Shown piece by piece: positions 18,236 through 26,791 of a stretch of DNA of 61,907 nucleotides. Positions within the stretch are counted from its first letter, which is position 1; the number at the start of each line of letters is the position of its first letter. This stretch comes from Pararhizobium mangrovi. GTDB lineage: Bacteria > Pseudomonadota > Alphaproteobacteria > Rhizobiales > Rhizobiaceae. The stretch lies in NCBI RefSeq assembly GCF_006516965.1, contig NZ_VHLH01000030.1, positions 1-61,907 of the forward strand, read 5' to 3'. A model generated the notes under the pieces. The model ran no database searches, was not told the origin of the DNA, and was given only the letters and a program-made list of their open reading frames with translations. The translations under genes and the position numbers were made by a program.

Positions 18236-18639
18236 CGCCGTCCCGCGACTCGCTCCGGCAGGATGCCACATGCAGGGACCGGAGCTGCAAAACCGCCTTC
18301 GCCCTTCGCACGATCCATGGTTGTCGCCGCGCACCGGCAGCCGGTGATCGCCAAAGGCGCGATCTCAGGTCGGCCGTTCAGCGAGCCATCCGCTCGGAGG
18401 CCTTCGACGTGACGGCACCGCCATGGCAGAAGACCGCCTTGTCGAAATCGAACCCGGCGAGCTTCTTCCGGCTGCGCCGGCCTTCCGCCTCGTCCTCGAA
18501 GCCGATCGGGTCGCCGACGCTCATGATGTCGATGAAGGCGTCGCCGCTGGTTCCGACCCCTTCCAGGACGATCGATCCCGATCAGATCCTTCCCGAAAGC
18601 GGCCATCGGCCGAGTACGATCGACTGCGACAAGAAGCCG
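18236..18639. other. 404-base gap holding a gene remnant
   Basis: No intact gene lies between the deacetylase gene and the convergent EamA gene. The only recognisable content is a fragment resembling the C-terminus of a metallo-hydrolase, listed separately. Confidence 0.6.
18378..18581 (-). pseudogene. 3' remnant of a metallo-beta-lactamase-fold hydrolase
   Basis: Reading the minus strand from an in-frame stop at 18584 down to a stop at 18378 gives about 67 residues including GDAFIDIMSVGDPIGFEDEA and KLAGFDFDKAVFCHGGAVT. The last string resembles the C-terminal LDFDTAVFGHG part of MBL-fold hydrolases, where the histidine is a metal ligand, but the N-terminal three-quarters of such a protein, including HxHxDH, are absent. 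I read it as a decayed gene, with moderate doubt. Confidence 0.4.
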
Positions 18640-19503
18640 TTATCGGGCGAAGCGCTTGGCACCGATAACGCAGGCGACCACGAGAATCGTGACGGCGATC
18701 ATGGAAGGAGGAACGCTCTCGCCGAGAAGCAGGGCAGCCAAAGCGAGGCCTAAGAAGGGCTGGAGGAGCTGCAGCTGCCCGACGCCCGCGATGCCACCCA
18801 GCGCAAGGCCACGATACCAGAAGACGAAGCCCACCAGCATCGAGAAGATCGAGACATAGGCGAGGCCCAGCCATTCGGGGCCGGTGATGTCGTTCCACCG
18901 GGTCGGCAGGGCGAAGAGCGCGATCAGGGCCATCGCGGGCAGAGCGATCAGCAGCGCCCAGGAGATCACCTGCCATCCGCCCAGACGTCGCGAGAGCGTA
19001 GCGCCTTCTGCATAGCCCAGTCCGCAAAGAACGATCGCTGCGATCATGAACGTATCGCCGATCAGCGAAACATCATCGCTCTGGACAAGGGCGAACCCGG
19101 CGACGACGACGGCTCCGAGTCCGGAGAAAATCCAGAAGGGAAGCTTTGGCCGTTCGCCGCCGCGAACGACGCCGAAGATCGCGGTCATCAGCGGCAGAAG
19201 CCCGATGAAGACGATCGAATGAGCTGCCGTGGTGTGTTGGAGAGCGAGAGCCGTCAGCAGCGGAAAACCGATGACGACGCCGATCGCCACGATGGCCAGC
19301 GATCCGAGATCGGTGAACCCCGGTCGCTTCTGCCGAAGCACGAACAGCAGCGCAGCCGCAAGGAGAGCCGCGATGACGGCACGCGCCGAGGTGAGGAACA
19401 GCGGCGAGAAGCCGCCGACCGCGACCCGCGTCGCCGGTAGCGAGGCACTGAAGATCAGCACGCCCAACAGTCCGCTGCCCCATCCCGCCGTCGTCTGATC
19501 CAT
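18640..19503 (-). CDS. EamA/DMT-family transporter
   Basis: A 287-residue inner-membrane protein with ten hydrophobic segments in two EamA repeats (for example SLPATRVAVGGFSPLFLTSARA in the first and EWLGLAYVSIFSMLVGFVFWYRGL plus LQPFLGLALAALLLGE in the second). These are drug/metabolite exporters; substrate unknown. The frame continues about 65 codons upstream, but that part would cross the shared promoter, so the Met at 19503 (MDQTTAGWGSG) was chosen. It is divergent from a MocR-type regulator gene and is likely its target. Confidence 0.9.
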   Translation of the reverse strand: MDQTTAGWGSGLLGVLIFSASLPATRVAVGGFSPLFLTSARAVIAALLAAALLFVLRQKRPGFTDLGSLAIVAIGVVIGFPLLTALALQHTTAAHSIVFIGLLPLMTAIFGVVRGGERPKLPFWIFSGLGAVVVAGFALVQSDDVSLIGDTFMIAAIVLCGLGYAEGATLSRRLGGWQVISWALLIALPAMALIALFALPTRWNDITGPEWLGLAYVSIFSMLVGFVFWYRGLALGGIAGVGQLQLLQPFLGLALAALLLGESVPPSMIAVTILVVACVIGAKRFAR

Positions 19504-19570
19504 GCCGTTATACCCCGATTGAACCGGCTCGATAGCGCATCGGGGGGTCGCCCGGACAGGGACGATCGAA

Positions 19571-19590
19571 TACAGTTGGACTGAACTGTA
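19571..19590. promoter_or_regulatory. Candidate MocR operator
   Basis: TACAGTT and AACTGTA form a perfect 7-bp inverted repeat with a 6-base spacer, between the EamA start (19503) and the regulator start (19612). The half-site spacing of 13 bases suits a GntR-type winged-helix dimer. Confidence 0.6.
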
Positions 19591-19611
19591 CGGGTCGAAG
19601 GAGTAATACGG

Positions 19612-21039
19612 ATGCGGGAGAAGGCCCCGGGCGGTTCCCGGATAGGGCTCGTGATGGAGAGCATCCGTCGGCGCATCGCCGGCCGGTCGCTGGCCCATGA
19701 AGAGAAGCTGCCTTCGATCCGGGCGACGGCGAAGACGATGGGCCTCTCGCCTTCGACCGTTGCGGAGGCCTACGAGCGGCTCGGCGCCGAGGGTCTGATC
19801 CGGTCGCGGCCCGGCTCCGGCTTCTACGTGGTCGGCAGCCTGCCGCTCGCGCTTCGGGAGGTCGCACCGAGGATCGATCGTGCGGTCGATCCATTCTGGG
19901 TGTCACGCCAATCGCTGGACGGCGGTGCCGAGACGATCCGGCCCGGATGCGGCTGGCTTCCCACCGAATGGATGCCGGATGCGGCAATCCGCAGGGCCGT
20001 GCGATCGCTCGCGAAGGCCGAAGGCGCGCTGCTGGCCGATTACGGGCCTTCTCGCGGCTCGCTTCGCCTGCGAAATCTTCTGGCACGTCAGTTCGCCGAC
20101 GAAGGCTTGCGCATCGGCGCCGACGAGATCCTGCTCGCCTCGTCGGGAACCCAGGCGATCGATCTCATCTGCCGCCTGCTTCTGCAACCCGGAGATACGG
20201 TCCTGCTCGACGATCCCTGCTACTTCAACTTCCGGGCGCTGATGCGAGCGCACCGGGTCGACATCGTCGGCGTGCCGCGAACGAAGGACGGGCCGAACCT
20301 TGCAGCATTCGAAACGGCTCTGAAAGTTCACCGTCCGCGCATCTACGTGACGAACTCCGCTATTCACAACCCCACGGGCTCGTTGCTCTCGCCGCAGGTC
20401 GCTCATCGTGTTCTGAAGCTTGCGGCGCATCACGACCTGACGATCGTCGAGGACGACATCTTCTCGGACTTCGAGCCGGAACCTTCGCCTCGCCTCGCCG
20501 TCCTCGACGGACTCGAGCGCACCGTTCGCATCGGCAGCGTCTCGAAGACGCTGTCGGCATCGGTGCGCTGCGGCTACATCGCAGCGAAGGCAGGCTGGAT
20601 CGAGGAACTGGTCGATCTTCAGGTTGCCACGAACTTCGGCGGCCCGAGCCCGATGGCGGCCGAGATCGTTGCGCACGTCCTGTCGGACGGCAGCTATCGC
20701 CGGCACGTCGCCGCCCTGCGCACGCGTCTCGCGAAGCGGCGCCGCGAGGCGACCACGCTTCTTGCATCCCTGAACATCGAACCCTGGATCGAGCCTGTCG
20801 GCGGCTTCTATCTCTGGTCCCGCCTGCCCGACGGCATCAACGCGGCAGACATGGCCCGTGCAGCCCTCGCCGACAACGTCGTTCTTGCGCCCGGCAACGT
20901 GTTCAGTGCGGGTCAGACCGCGACGGAATGGATGCGCTTCAACGTTGCCCAGATGGCCGACCCAAGATTGCCGGACCTCCTTCGGAAGGCCCTCACGTCC
21001 GCGACGACGAATGACAACGGCAGCAATGCCGAGAGATGA
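19612..21039 (+). CDS. MocR-type (GntR-aminotransferase fusion) transcriptional regulator
   Basis: A 475-residue fusion. Residues 8-75 are a GntR winged helix (KLPSIRATAKTMGLSPSTVAEAYERLGAEGLIRSRPGSGFYV). The rest is a fold-type I aminotransferase domain with the PLP lysine in GSVSKTLSASVRCGY, the Asp in VEDDIFSDF and the Asn-Pro in NPTGS. In this family the domain binds PLP and an amine ligand to control transcription rather than catalyse. AAGGAG precedes the ATG. It is divergent from an EamA exporter, a very common MocR pairing, and a perfect inverted repeat lies between them. Confidence 0.92.
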   Translation: MREKAPGGSRIGLVMESIRRRIAGRSLAHEEKLPSIRATAKTMGLSPSTVAEAYERLGAEGLIRSRPGSGFYVVGSLPLALREVAPRIDRAVDPFWVSRQSLDGGAETIRPGCGWLPTEWMPDAAIRRAVRSLAKAEGALLADYGPSRGSLRLRNLLARQFADEGLRIGADEILLASSGTQAIDLICRLLLQPGDTVLLDDPCYFNFRALMRAHRVDIVGVPRTKDGPNLAAFETALKVHRPRIYVTNSAIHNPTGSLLSPQVAHRVLKLAAHHDLTIVEDDIFSDFEPEPSPRLAVLDGLERTVRIGSVSKTLSASVRCGYIAAKAGWIEELVDLQVATNFGGPSPMAAEIVAHVLSDGSYRRHVAALRTRLAKRRREATTLLASLNIEPWIEPVGGFYLWSRLPDGINAADMARAALADNVVLAPGNVFSAGQTATEWMRFNVAQMADPRLPDLLRKALTSATTNDNGSNAER

Positions 21040-21155
21040 TTCGAAACCGGACCGACCGTTTACCGGAATCGGTCGGACGGCTTCCGACTCTATGTTGGTC
21101 TCTCAGGCTTGGCTGAGGATCACACAAAACCTGCCGTTCATTCATTGCATATTGT

Positions 21156-21311
21156 TCAGCCCAAGCGAGACCGGGAGCGGAAGGTCGGGTTTATAGTGGC
21201 CGATCCGCTAAGGCGGAGATAGAAGTCGGCGACCTGCTCAAAGAGCTCCACAGCTTTGTTCGCCAGCGTTTCACCTCGATCTGGCGAATCCTCAATTCCA
21301 TGTTGGAGCAT
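21156..21311 (-). CDS. Possible small protein or gene fragment, 51 residues
   Basis: The minus strand here reads MLQHGIEDSPDRGETL followed by ANKAVELFEQVADFYLRL and ends at a stop at 21156. The amphipathic middle looks like real protein rather than a GC-rich shadow, and the DNA is less GC-rich than the adjacent regulator gene. I do not recognise a family. It lies just outside the sce7726 gene, so it could be part of the islet or debris from its insertion. Confidence 0.25.
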   Translation of the reverse strand: MLQHGIEDSPDRGETLANKAVELFEQVADFYLRLSGSATINPTFRSRSRLG

Positions 21312-21395
21312 TTTGCATTAAAAGGGCATCGCGTCTGCACGATGCAAGGTCCATAAGGGGGAACGAAGATCTACAACGCAGCGCAACTGTCTGCT

Positions 21396-22253
21396 TTGGC
21401 TCGGCTGTTCTCGGCCACGGTTTTCCGTGAAATGGCGAAGAAGGGTCGATCCGGCTTGTTCCGTCGGCTGATCGAGCAGACCAATCTGCGCGAGCGCGCC
21501 GACCCTCGCGCGACTGTCGGCGATACCTTCAACTTGGCGTTCGAGATTCTGAAGATCGCAGGGCATCGCGACGAATACATTTATCGCGCGGCGATCAGCC
21601 AAAAAGTGCTAATGGGCACGCACTCACTCCGCACGGCCTCGATGCTCAATGAGTTTCGTGCCGGCCGCTGCAAGGCGGATCTCGTCATCCTGAACGGGAC
21701 CGCAACTGTCTATGAAATCAAGTCGGAACGGGATTCGCTCGCGCGGCTCGCCAATCAGGTTGAGAACTACAAGCGCGTCTTTGCCAAAGTGAACGTGATC
21801 GCGAGCGAAGGCCATATCGAGGGCGTGCTGGCAACGGTCCCGATTGATGTCGGAGTGATGTGTCTCTCCAAGCGTTACCGGATCACAACGATGCGAGAAG
21901 CGGTCGACTGCCCGGCCCGCATCTGCCCGGTGACCGTGTTTGAATCTTTACGCATGGTCGAAGCCGCGGCGATCCTGCGGGCGATGGGAGTGATGGTGCC
22001 TAAGGTTCCCAATACGCAGCGGCATGCGGCGATGCGCGACCTTTTTGTCGCCCTCGACCCCGTTGCGCTCCATGTCGAGATGGTGCGGACGCTCAAGCGG
22101 ACACGCGATCTGGCACCACTCGGCGACCTTGTTGAACGTCTGCCCGAGTCCCTGCAAGCTGCAGCGCTATCAGTGCCAGTGCGCCGTGCTGACCAACCGC
22201 GGCTGATCGACGCTACCGCGACCCCGCTGCACACGGCCATGTCCTGGAGCTAA
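21396..22253 (+). CDS. sce7726-family putative PD-(D/E)XK nuclease
   Basis: With the TTG start at 21396 the protein has 285 residues. KADLVILNGTATVYEIKSER carries an Asp (residue 95) and E-x-K (107-109) in the order and spacing of a PD-(D/E)XK nuclease core, preceded by an acidic residue at 86. The remainder is helical and unfamiliar. It fits the sce7726 family, which nearly always sits beside an sce7725 gene, as here (next gene seven bases away). Role is unproven; the fold suggests DNA or RNA cleavage. The open frame continues nine codons further upstream (KIYNAAQLSA) with coding-like sequence but no standard start codon, so the true start is uncertain. Codon use is less GC-rich than in the core genes. 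Confidence 0.75.
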   Translation: MARLFSATVFREMAKKGRSGLFRRLIEQTNLRERADPRATVGDTFNLAFEILKIAGHRDEYIYRAAISQKVLMGTHSLRTASMLNEFRAGRCKADLVILNGTATVYEIKSERDSLARLANQVENYKRVFAKVNVIASEGHIEGVLATVPIDVGVMCLSKRYRITTMREAVDCPARICPVTVFESLRMVEAAAILRAMGVMVPKVPNTQRHAAMRDLFVALDPVALHVEMVRTLKRTRDLAPLGDLVERLPESLQAAALSVPVRRADQPRLIDATATPLHTAMSWS

Positions 22254-22260
22254 TCGGCGC

Positions 22261-23196
22261 ATGTATCATCCCTATTTCCGTGGAAAGCAGTTCGAGCTTA
22301 TCACGATCCGCGAGATGGCGGCGCTGCTAGCCGAGAAGAATTTCGTGCCCGTGATCGAGCCTGTGCGCGAGTCGCTTGGCGGCCTTAAGAAGACCTTGAA
22401 TTCGGTTTGCGCTGCCGGTGGGCGCGCGATCGTGATTGTGAACCCGTACCACGGCGACCATCAGCAGGACGGGGCGAGCATCACTAACCTCCTCCAAGAA
22501 GGCTTTATCGGCAGCGACAATCTCGCTGCCGGCATACTGCTGCGTAGCGACATGACCGTTGAGGAAGTGACGGTGTGCTATGACCATCATGCCGATCACC
22601 ATCCGGTGCTAGTGCACGCCGGCTTCACCGCCCCAAAGTGGCTGGCGGCCGAGCTTGAGGACAGCATGGCCAGCCTTACCAACGTCTTCGTCGAAGATCG
22701 TGCGAAGCTGCTCTACCGAAAACACTTCGACCAGAGCACGCGTGTACTCGTGCGCGACGGCTTCAAGCGGCAGCGCAATGCCGATTATCTGCCGATGGAG
22801 GAGTTTTCCGATCTTCATGTCACCTATGGCGAACTTGGCATGGCGGGCTTTGGTGATTTTCTCATCGTTGGGGACGTCTACAGCGAAGGTGGAGGCCCGG
22901 CCTACGCCGTCGCAATCCATCTGACTTTCATCGATCCTGAAAAGGACGATGTCATGTACGTCTACCACTTCGTCTCAACGACGAAGGATACCCCGACCGA
23001 TCCCGCCGGCAAGTTTGCCCAGGCGCTGGCAAAGCTGATCGCGAAACTGGACAGCGGCACGTCCCATCTTCTTGAGACCGAAGCTATCAAGGAGTTTCGC
23101 GATCTTCACACTAAAGGCCACTTCCCGGGCCTCGGCTACGTTAAAAAGCTCTCGATGAAGCATCATATCGAGACGCTTGCCGACTATCTCAGCTGA
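22261..23196 (+). CDS. sce7725-family protein
   Basis: A 311-residue protein of the sce7725 family, recognised by the N-terminal MYHPYFRGKQFELITIRE and VPVIEPVRE, and by its position directly after an sce7726-like gene. The alternating strand/helix pattern with conserved acidic and histidine positions (VCYDHHADHHPVLVHAGF) resembles a TIM-barrel-like or Cap-like fold, but no catalytic motif can be named. No signal peptide or membrane segment. It starts seven bases after the sce7726 stop and ends five bases before the RES gene, so all three are surely one transcription unit. Confidence 0.75.
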   Translation: MYHPYFRGKQFELITIREMAALLAEKNFVPVIEPVRESLGGLKKTLNSVCAAGGRAIVIVNPYHGDHQQDGASITNLLQEGFIGSDNLAAGILLRSDMTVEEVTVCYDHHADHHPVLVHAGFTAPKWLAAELEDSMASLTNVFVEDRAKLLYRKHFDQSTRVLVRDGFKRQRNADYLPMEEFSDLHVTYGELGMAGFGDFLIVGDVYSEGGGPAYAVAIHLTFIDPEKDDVMYVYHFVSTTKDTPTDPAGKFAQALAKLIAKLDSGTSHLLETEAIKEFRDLHTKGHFPGLGYVKKLSMKHHIETLADYLS

Positions 23197-23201
23197 ACTC
23201 C

Positions 23202-24224
23202 ATGGCACAGCGCTTCTGCTGCCCGGAGTGCTTCGATGATCGCGCCCTGCGCGATCAGCTCTTCCCGTCGCTCGATCCCAGCCATGGGATGTGCGATTTT
23301 TGTGGGACCGCCTACACCCAGCTTGTCGAGCCTGGCAAGCTCGCCAACTATTTCGAGCTGCTGGTCAATGTCTACGAGCCGAATCAGAACGGCAAGTCGC
23401 TGGTCGAATGGATGAAGGAGGACTGGCAACTCTTCAGCCACCAGCGCATGGACCTTGCCCACGCAAAGGAGCTGCTCGGCGAGATTCTAGATGACGGGGA
23501 GATTGTCCGGAGTAATTTCGTCCCGTCGGCTAGCTACATCAGCGAAGGTCTCGCGCAGTGGGATAAGCTGCGCGACGAGATGATGTATGCCAATCGCTGG
23601 TTTCTCAACGTCGACATTGACCTAGACCGTCTCTACCAGCTGCTCGGCATGCTTTTGGCACCGCAATTGCCTCGTGAATGGTTCCGGGCGCGAATGCGAA
23701 CCGAGGATGAGGTCTTCACAATTGACAAGATGGGTGCACCACAGAAAAGACGCTCGTCTCATGGTCGTGCTAATCCGGCAGGCATTCCTTATCTCTATCT
23801 GGGATCGTTGCCCGAAACGGCTGTGGCCGAGATCAGGCCACATACTGGCGAGGTTGCTTGCGTCGCTAATTTCACCATTCCCGAGATCAAGGCTGTAGAC
23901 TTGCGCAACCCTCGCAAGCTCGTCTCGCCCTTCATTTTGTCCGAATCTAGCGCAATCGGCCAACTTCGCGCCGATTTGCCGTTCCTTGAACGCCTGGGCG
24001 GAGAATTGACCCGACCGGTTCAGCCGGCGGGAGCGGCGATTGACTACATTCCGAGCCAGTACCTGTGTGAGTTCATTAAGAAGAGCGGCTTCGACGGCGT
24101 GGTCTATCGCAGTTCGGTCAGCGATGGCATTAATCTCGCACTTTTTGATCCCGCTCAGGCAGTTGGCGGGACGATGGTACTTTACAACGTGTCGAAGGTG
24201 GCAGTCGAAGTAGCCGCTGCCTAA
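23202..24224 (+). CDS. RES-domain protein with N-terminal zinc finger
   Basis: A 340-residue protein. Residues 1-40 hold cysteines at 6, 7, 10, 31 and 34 (FCCPEC and CDFCG), a zinc-binding module of the HEPN/RES N-terminal type. A helical linker follows to about residue 160. Residues 160-320 form a RES domain: HGRANPAGIPYLYLG, TAVAEIRPHTG, DYIPSQYLCEFIKKSGFDGVVY and NLALFDP. RES domains of toxins such as MbcT degrade NAD+, so NAD depletion is the likely activity by homology. No Xre-type antitoxin is adjacent; instead it is third in an operon with the sce7726 and sce7725 genes. Confidence 0.85.
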   Translation: MAQRFCCPECFDDRALRDQLFPSLDPSHGMCDFCGTAYTQLVEPGKLANYFELLVNVYEPNQNGKSLVEWMKEDWQLFSHQRMDLAHAKELLGEILDDGEIVRSNFVPSASYISEGLAQWDKLRDEMMYANRWFLNVDIDLDRLYQLLGMLLAPQLPREWFRARMRTEDEVFTIDKMGAPQKRRSSHGRANPAGIPYLYLGSLPETAVAEIRPHTGEVACVANFTIPEIKAVDLRNPRKLVSPFILSESSAIGQLRADLPFLERLGGELTRPVQPAGAAIDYIPSQYLCEFIKKSGFDGVVYRSSVSDGINLALFDPAQAVGGTMVLYNVSKVAVEVAAA

Positions 24225-24573
24225 GAACGCCCTCCCCTGTCGGCAACTTTCGGGATGGCTGCTTCCAGAACCTGCAGGCAGTTTGTTGATTGACCTCGAC
24301 CAGGCGCATCGCGACTAATGCTGCGGCCACCTGAATGGCCGCTTTCGCAGGCCTGCACCCACAACCCGCCGGTCCGCTCTCCACCCCAATCCAGACGTCA
24401 GCGACAACACGCATTCACAAACAGCCCGGAACCGCAAACGTAGCCCGTCATCCCGACGCGGAAAAGAATCCGGTTTGAGTCCGCGCGTTCCTGCGCTACC
24501 TCATGGGCGAACGACAACCGGTACGAGCCGCCATGACGCCCTTCGATCTCGCCCCCGTCGCGCGCCACCCCGC
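24225..24573. other. 349-base gap at the right edge of the islet
   Basis: No gene is supportable. On the minus strand at about 24240-24360 there is a coding-like string (AIQVAAALVAMRLVEVNQQT) without start or known family, perhaps debris. At 24447 a CGTCATCCCGACG motif recalls the starts of the palindromic repeats seen at 10058 and 25214. Confidence 0.4.
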
Positions 24574-25203
24574 ATGAACGGCATCGGCGACTGGCTCATC
24601 CCGACCATCCAGCATTACGGGCCGATCGCGCTCTTCGTCTGCATGACGCTCGAAACGCTCGGCCTGCCGCTTCCCGGCGAGAGCGCGCTGATCGCGGCAG
24701 CCGCAGCGGCCGGGGCGAGCGAGATCAACATCGTCTGGGTCGCGATCGCCGGGTTCGCCGGCGCCGTCCTCGGCGACAATATCGGCTATCTCATCGGCCG
24801 GCATATCGGCCGGCGCGTGATCGTCTCCTACGGCTCGAAGATCGGCATCACCGACGAGCGCTACAAGCGCGCCGAAGGAAAGATCGAGCGGCACGGCTTC
24901 TGGATCGTCATCGTCTCGCGCTTCGTCGTGCTCCTGCGCCAGCTGAACGGGCTCGTCGCCGGATCGGCCGGCATGCCTTGGCCGAAGTTCCTTCTCGCCA
25001 ACGTCATCGGCGCGGTGCTGTGGGTCGGCGCCTGGTGCACGGCCGCCTATTTCCTCGGCAGGGCCGCCGACCGCCTGCCGGCCCTCCTCCACAGCGTCAA
25101 ATGGATCTCGATCGTCGCGATCCCCATCGTCATCCTCGGCGTCATCGCCCTCTTCTATTTCGACCGCCGCCGCGAACGGAACGGGTCGGGCAAAATTGCT
25201 TAG
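24574..25203 (+). CDS. DedA-family membrane protein
   Basis: A 209-residue inner-membrane protein of the DedA/SNARE-associated family, which supports membrane homeostasis and undecaprenyl-phosphate or phospholipid flipping. Family signatures are LPLPGESALIAAAAAAG, GAVLGDNIGYLIGRHIGRR and SRFVVLLRQLNGLVAGSAGM, with the conserved Glu and Arg residues of the re-entrant loops. The frame is open to 24475; the Met at 24574 immediately precedes the family's first helix. It is convergent with nth, with a palindromic repeat unit between the two stops. Confidence 0.9.
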   Translation: MNGIGDWLIPTIQHYGPIALFVCMTLETLGLPLPGESALIAAAAAAGASEINIVWVAIAGFAGAVLGDNIGYLIGRHIGRRVIVSYGSKIGITDERYKRAEGKIERHGFWIVIVSRFVVLLRQLNGLVAGSAGMPWPKFLLANVIGAVLWVGAWCTAAYFLGRAADRLPALLHSVKWISIVAIPIVILGVIALFYFDRRRERNGSGKIA

Positions 25204-25213
25204 CCCAGCCAGC

Positions 25214-25242
25214 CGTCATCCTCGGGCCTGACCCGAGGATCC
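25214..25242 (+). repeat. Partial copy of the palindromic intergenic repeat
   Basis: CGTCATCCTCGGGCCTGACC continues into CCGAGGATCC, a 9-bp-stem hairpin around CCTGA, and matches the left end of the units at 10058 and 10343; some similarity continues (GAGCGGCGTGCC) to about 25275. It lies between the convergent dedA-like and nth genes and could terminate both. Confidence 0.75.
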
Positions 25243-25302
25243 AACCACGTTCGTCGCGAGCGGCGTGCCCGCTGCTACGGCGCAACCACAAGCACGACAC
25301 CC

Positions 25303-25968
25303 TCAAAGCCGCTGCGGAAACAGGCAGACGTCGTTCAGCACGCATTCCGGGCATTTCGGCGCGCGCGAGGTGCAGACCCGCTTGCCGAACTGGATCAGCC
25401 AGAAATGCCCCTCGGGCTTGGCCCAGTCCGGTGCGCGCTCGTCTAGGCTTTCGGCGATCTTCGCCTCGCTCTTTCCCTGCGCGAGCCCCGTGCGCGTGCA
25501 CACCCGCCCGACATGCGTGTCGACGGCGATGGCGTCCTCTTCGAAGGTGAAGGCCATAACGATGTCGGCGCATTTGCGCCCGATCCCCGGCATCTTCATC
25601 AGCCCCGCGCGCGTGTTCGGCACCACGCCGTCGCATTCCTCGATCAGCATGTGGCAGAACTTGCGGATCGAGCGCGCCTTGGAATTATAAAGCCCCGCCG
25701 GCTTGATCGCCTCGATCAGCTCATCGTCGGAAAGGGTCAGCATCGTCTCCGGCGTGCGCGCCTTCCTGAAGAGCGCCGCCGTCGCCTTCGCCGTGTTCGT
25801 ATCGCGCGACTGGGCGGAAAGCATGCAGGCGATGCAGGAGCGGAACGGGTCCGGCTGGTCCTTCGGCCCCTTCGCCCCCTTCGTCTTGCCAGGCATCGCC
25901 TTTTTCAGCCGCTCGAACACCGTCTCGATCTCGTCGCCGGTCAGAAGCGTGCGCCCATCCTCCGCCAT
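25303..25968 (-). CDS. nth: Endonuclease III
   Basis: A 221-residue base-excision repair enzyme: a DNA glycosylase/AP lyase for oxidised pyrimidines. The helix-hairpin-helix MPGIGRKCADIVMAF has the catalytic Lys, AVDTHVGRV the catalytic Asp, and the C-terminal CTSRAPKCPECVLNDVC supplies the C-x6-C-x2-C-x5-C iron-sulfur ligands. The frame reads far upstream through pyrF, so the start at 25968 was placed five bases after the pyrF stop, before the family's first helix. pyrF and nth form a two-gene operon. Confidence 0.95.
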   Translation of the reverse strand: MAEDGRTLLTGDEIETVFERLKKAMPGKTKGAKGPKDQPDPFRSCIACMLSAQSRDTNTAKATAALFRKARTPETMLTLSDDELIEAIKPAGLYNSKARSIRKFCHMLIEECDGVVPNTRAGLMKMPGIGRKCADIVMAFTFEEDAIAVDTHVGRVCTRTGLAQGKSEAKIAESLDERAPDWAKPEGHFWLIQFGKRVCTSRAPKCPECVLNDVCLFPQRL

Positions 25969-25973
25969 TCTCC

Positions 25974-26681
25974 TCAGGCCCCCGCCATCTCGGCCAGGAT
26001 CGCCTCCGCTGCCCGCTTCGGGTCGTCCGCCGCGATGATCGGCCGGGCGACGACGAGGTGGCTCGCGCCCGCTCTCAGCGCATCCGCCGGGCTCGCCACC
26101 CGCTTCTGGTCGCCGGCCGCGGCCCCCGCCGGCCGGATGCCGGGTGTCACCACCGCCATATCCCGCCCGACGATGGCCCGCACCGTTTCCGCCTCCGCCG
26201 CCGAGCACACGATCCCGCCCATGCCGGCGTCGCGCGCCTGCTCCGCCCGCCGCTTGACGAGTGCGGCCGGATCGTTCGCATAGCCCGCCTCCGCCATGTC
26301 CGCGGCATCCATCGAGGTCAGCACCGTCACGCCGAGCAGCGTCACGCCCGAGCCTTTCGCCGCCGCGACGGCCGCGCGCATCGCCTTCGGATAGGCGTGG
26401 ATCGTCACCATCGAAACGCCGAGCTTGCCGATCGCCGCCACGCCGTTCGCCACCGTGTTGTCGATGTCGAGCAGCTTCACGTCGAGGAACACGTGCTTGC
26501 CGCCCTCTATCAGTTCGCGCGCCAGTTCCAGCCCGCCGGAAAAGACGAGCCCGTGGCCGATCTTGTAGAACGACACGGCATCGCCGAGCCGCCCCGCCAT
26601 CGCCCGCGCCGCGTCCACATCGGCCACGTCCAGCCCCACGATCAGCCGTTCGCGCATCGCCCGTTCCGTCGCCTCGTCCAT
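25974..26681 (-). CDS. pyrF: Orotidine-5'-phosphate decarboxylase
   Basis: The last step of de novo UMP synthesis (235 residues). [16 protein letters not shown] opens the TIM barrel, and the catalytic set Lys and Asp-x-Lys-x-x-Asp is seen in FYKIGHGL and [29 protein letters not shown] is the phosphate-binding loop. It is divergent from lepA with 110 bases between them, and probably drives nth as well. Confidence 0.95.
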   Translation of the reverse strand: MDEATERAMRERLIVGLDVADVDAARAMAGRLGDAVSFYKIGHGLVFSGGLELARELIEGGKHVFLDVKLLDIDNTVANGVAAIGKLGVSMVTIHAYPKAMRAAVAAAKGSGVTLLGVTVLTSMDAADMAEAGYANDPAALVKRRAEQARDAGMGGIVCSAAEAETVRAIVGRDMAVVTPGIRPAGAAAGDQKRVASPADALRAGASHLVVARPIIAADDPKRAAEAILAEMAGA

Positions 26682-26791
26682 CGCTCGTCCCTCTCGCCGT
26701 TCGCAAAGCCATCTAGCGCACCCGCCGCGAAAGGGAAAACGCCGCCCCGCCCGGCTTCCGTCGCCCCCGCAAATGGGCTACATCCCGCCCC

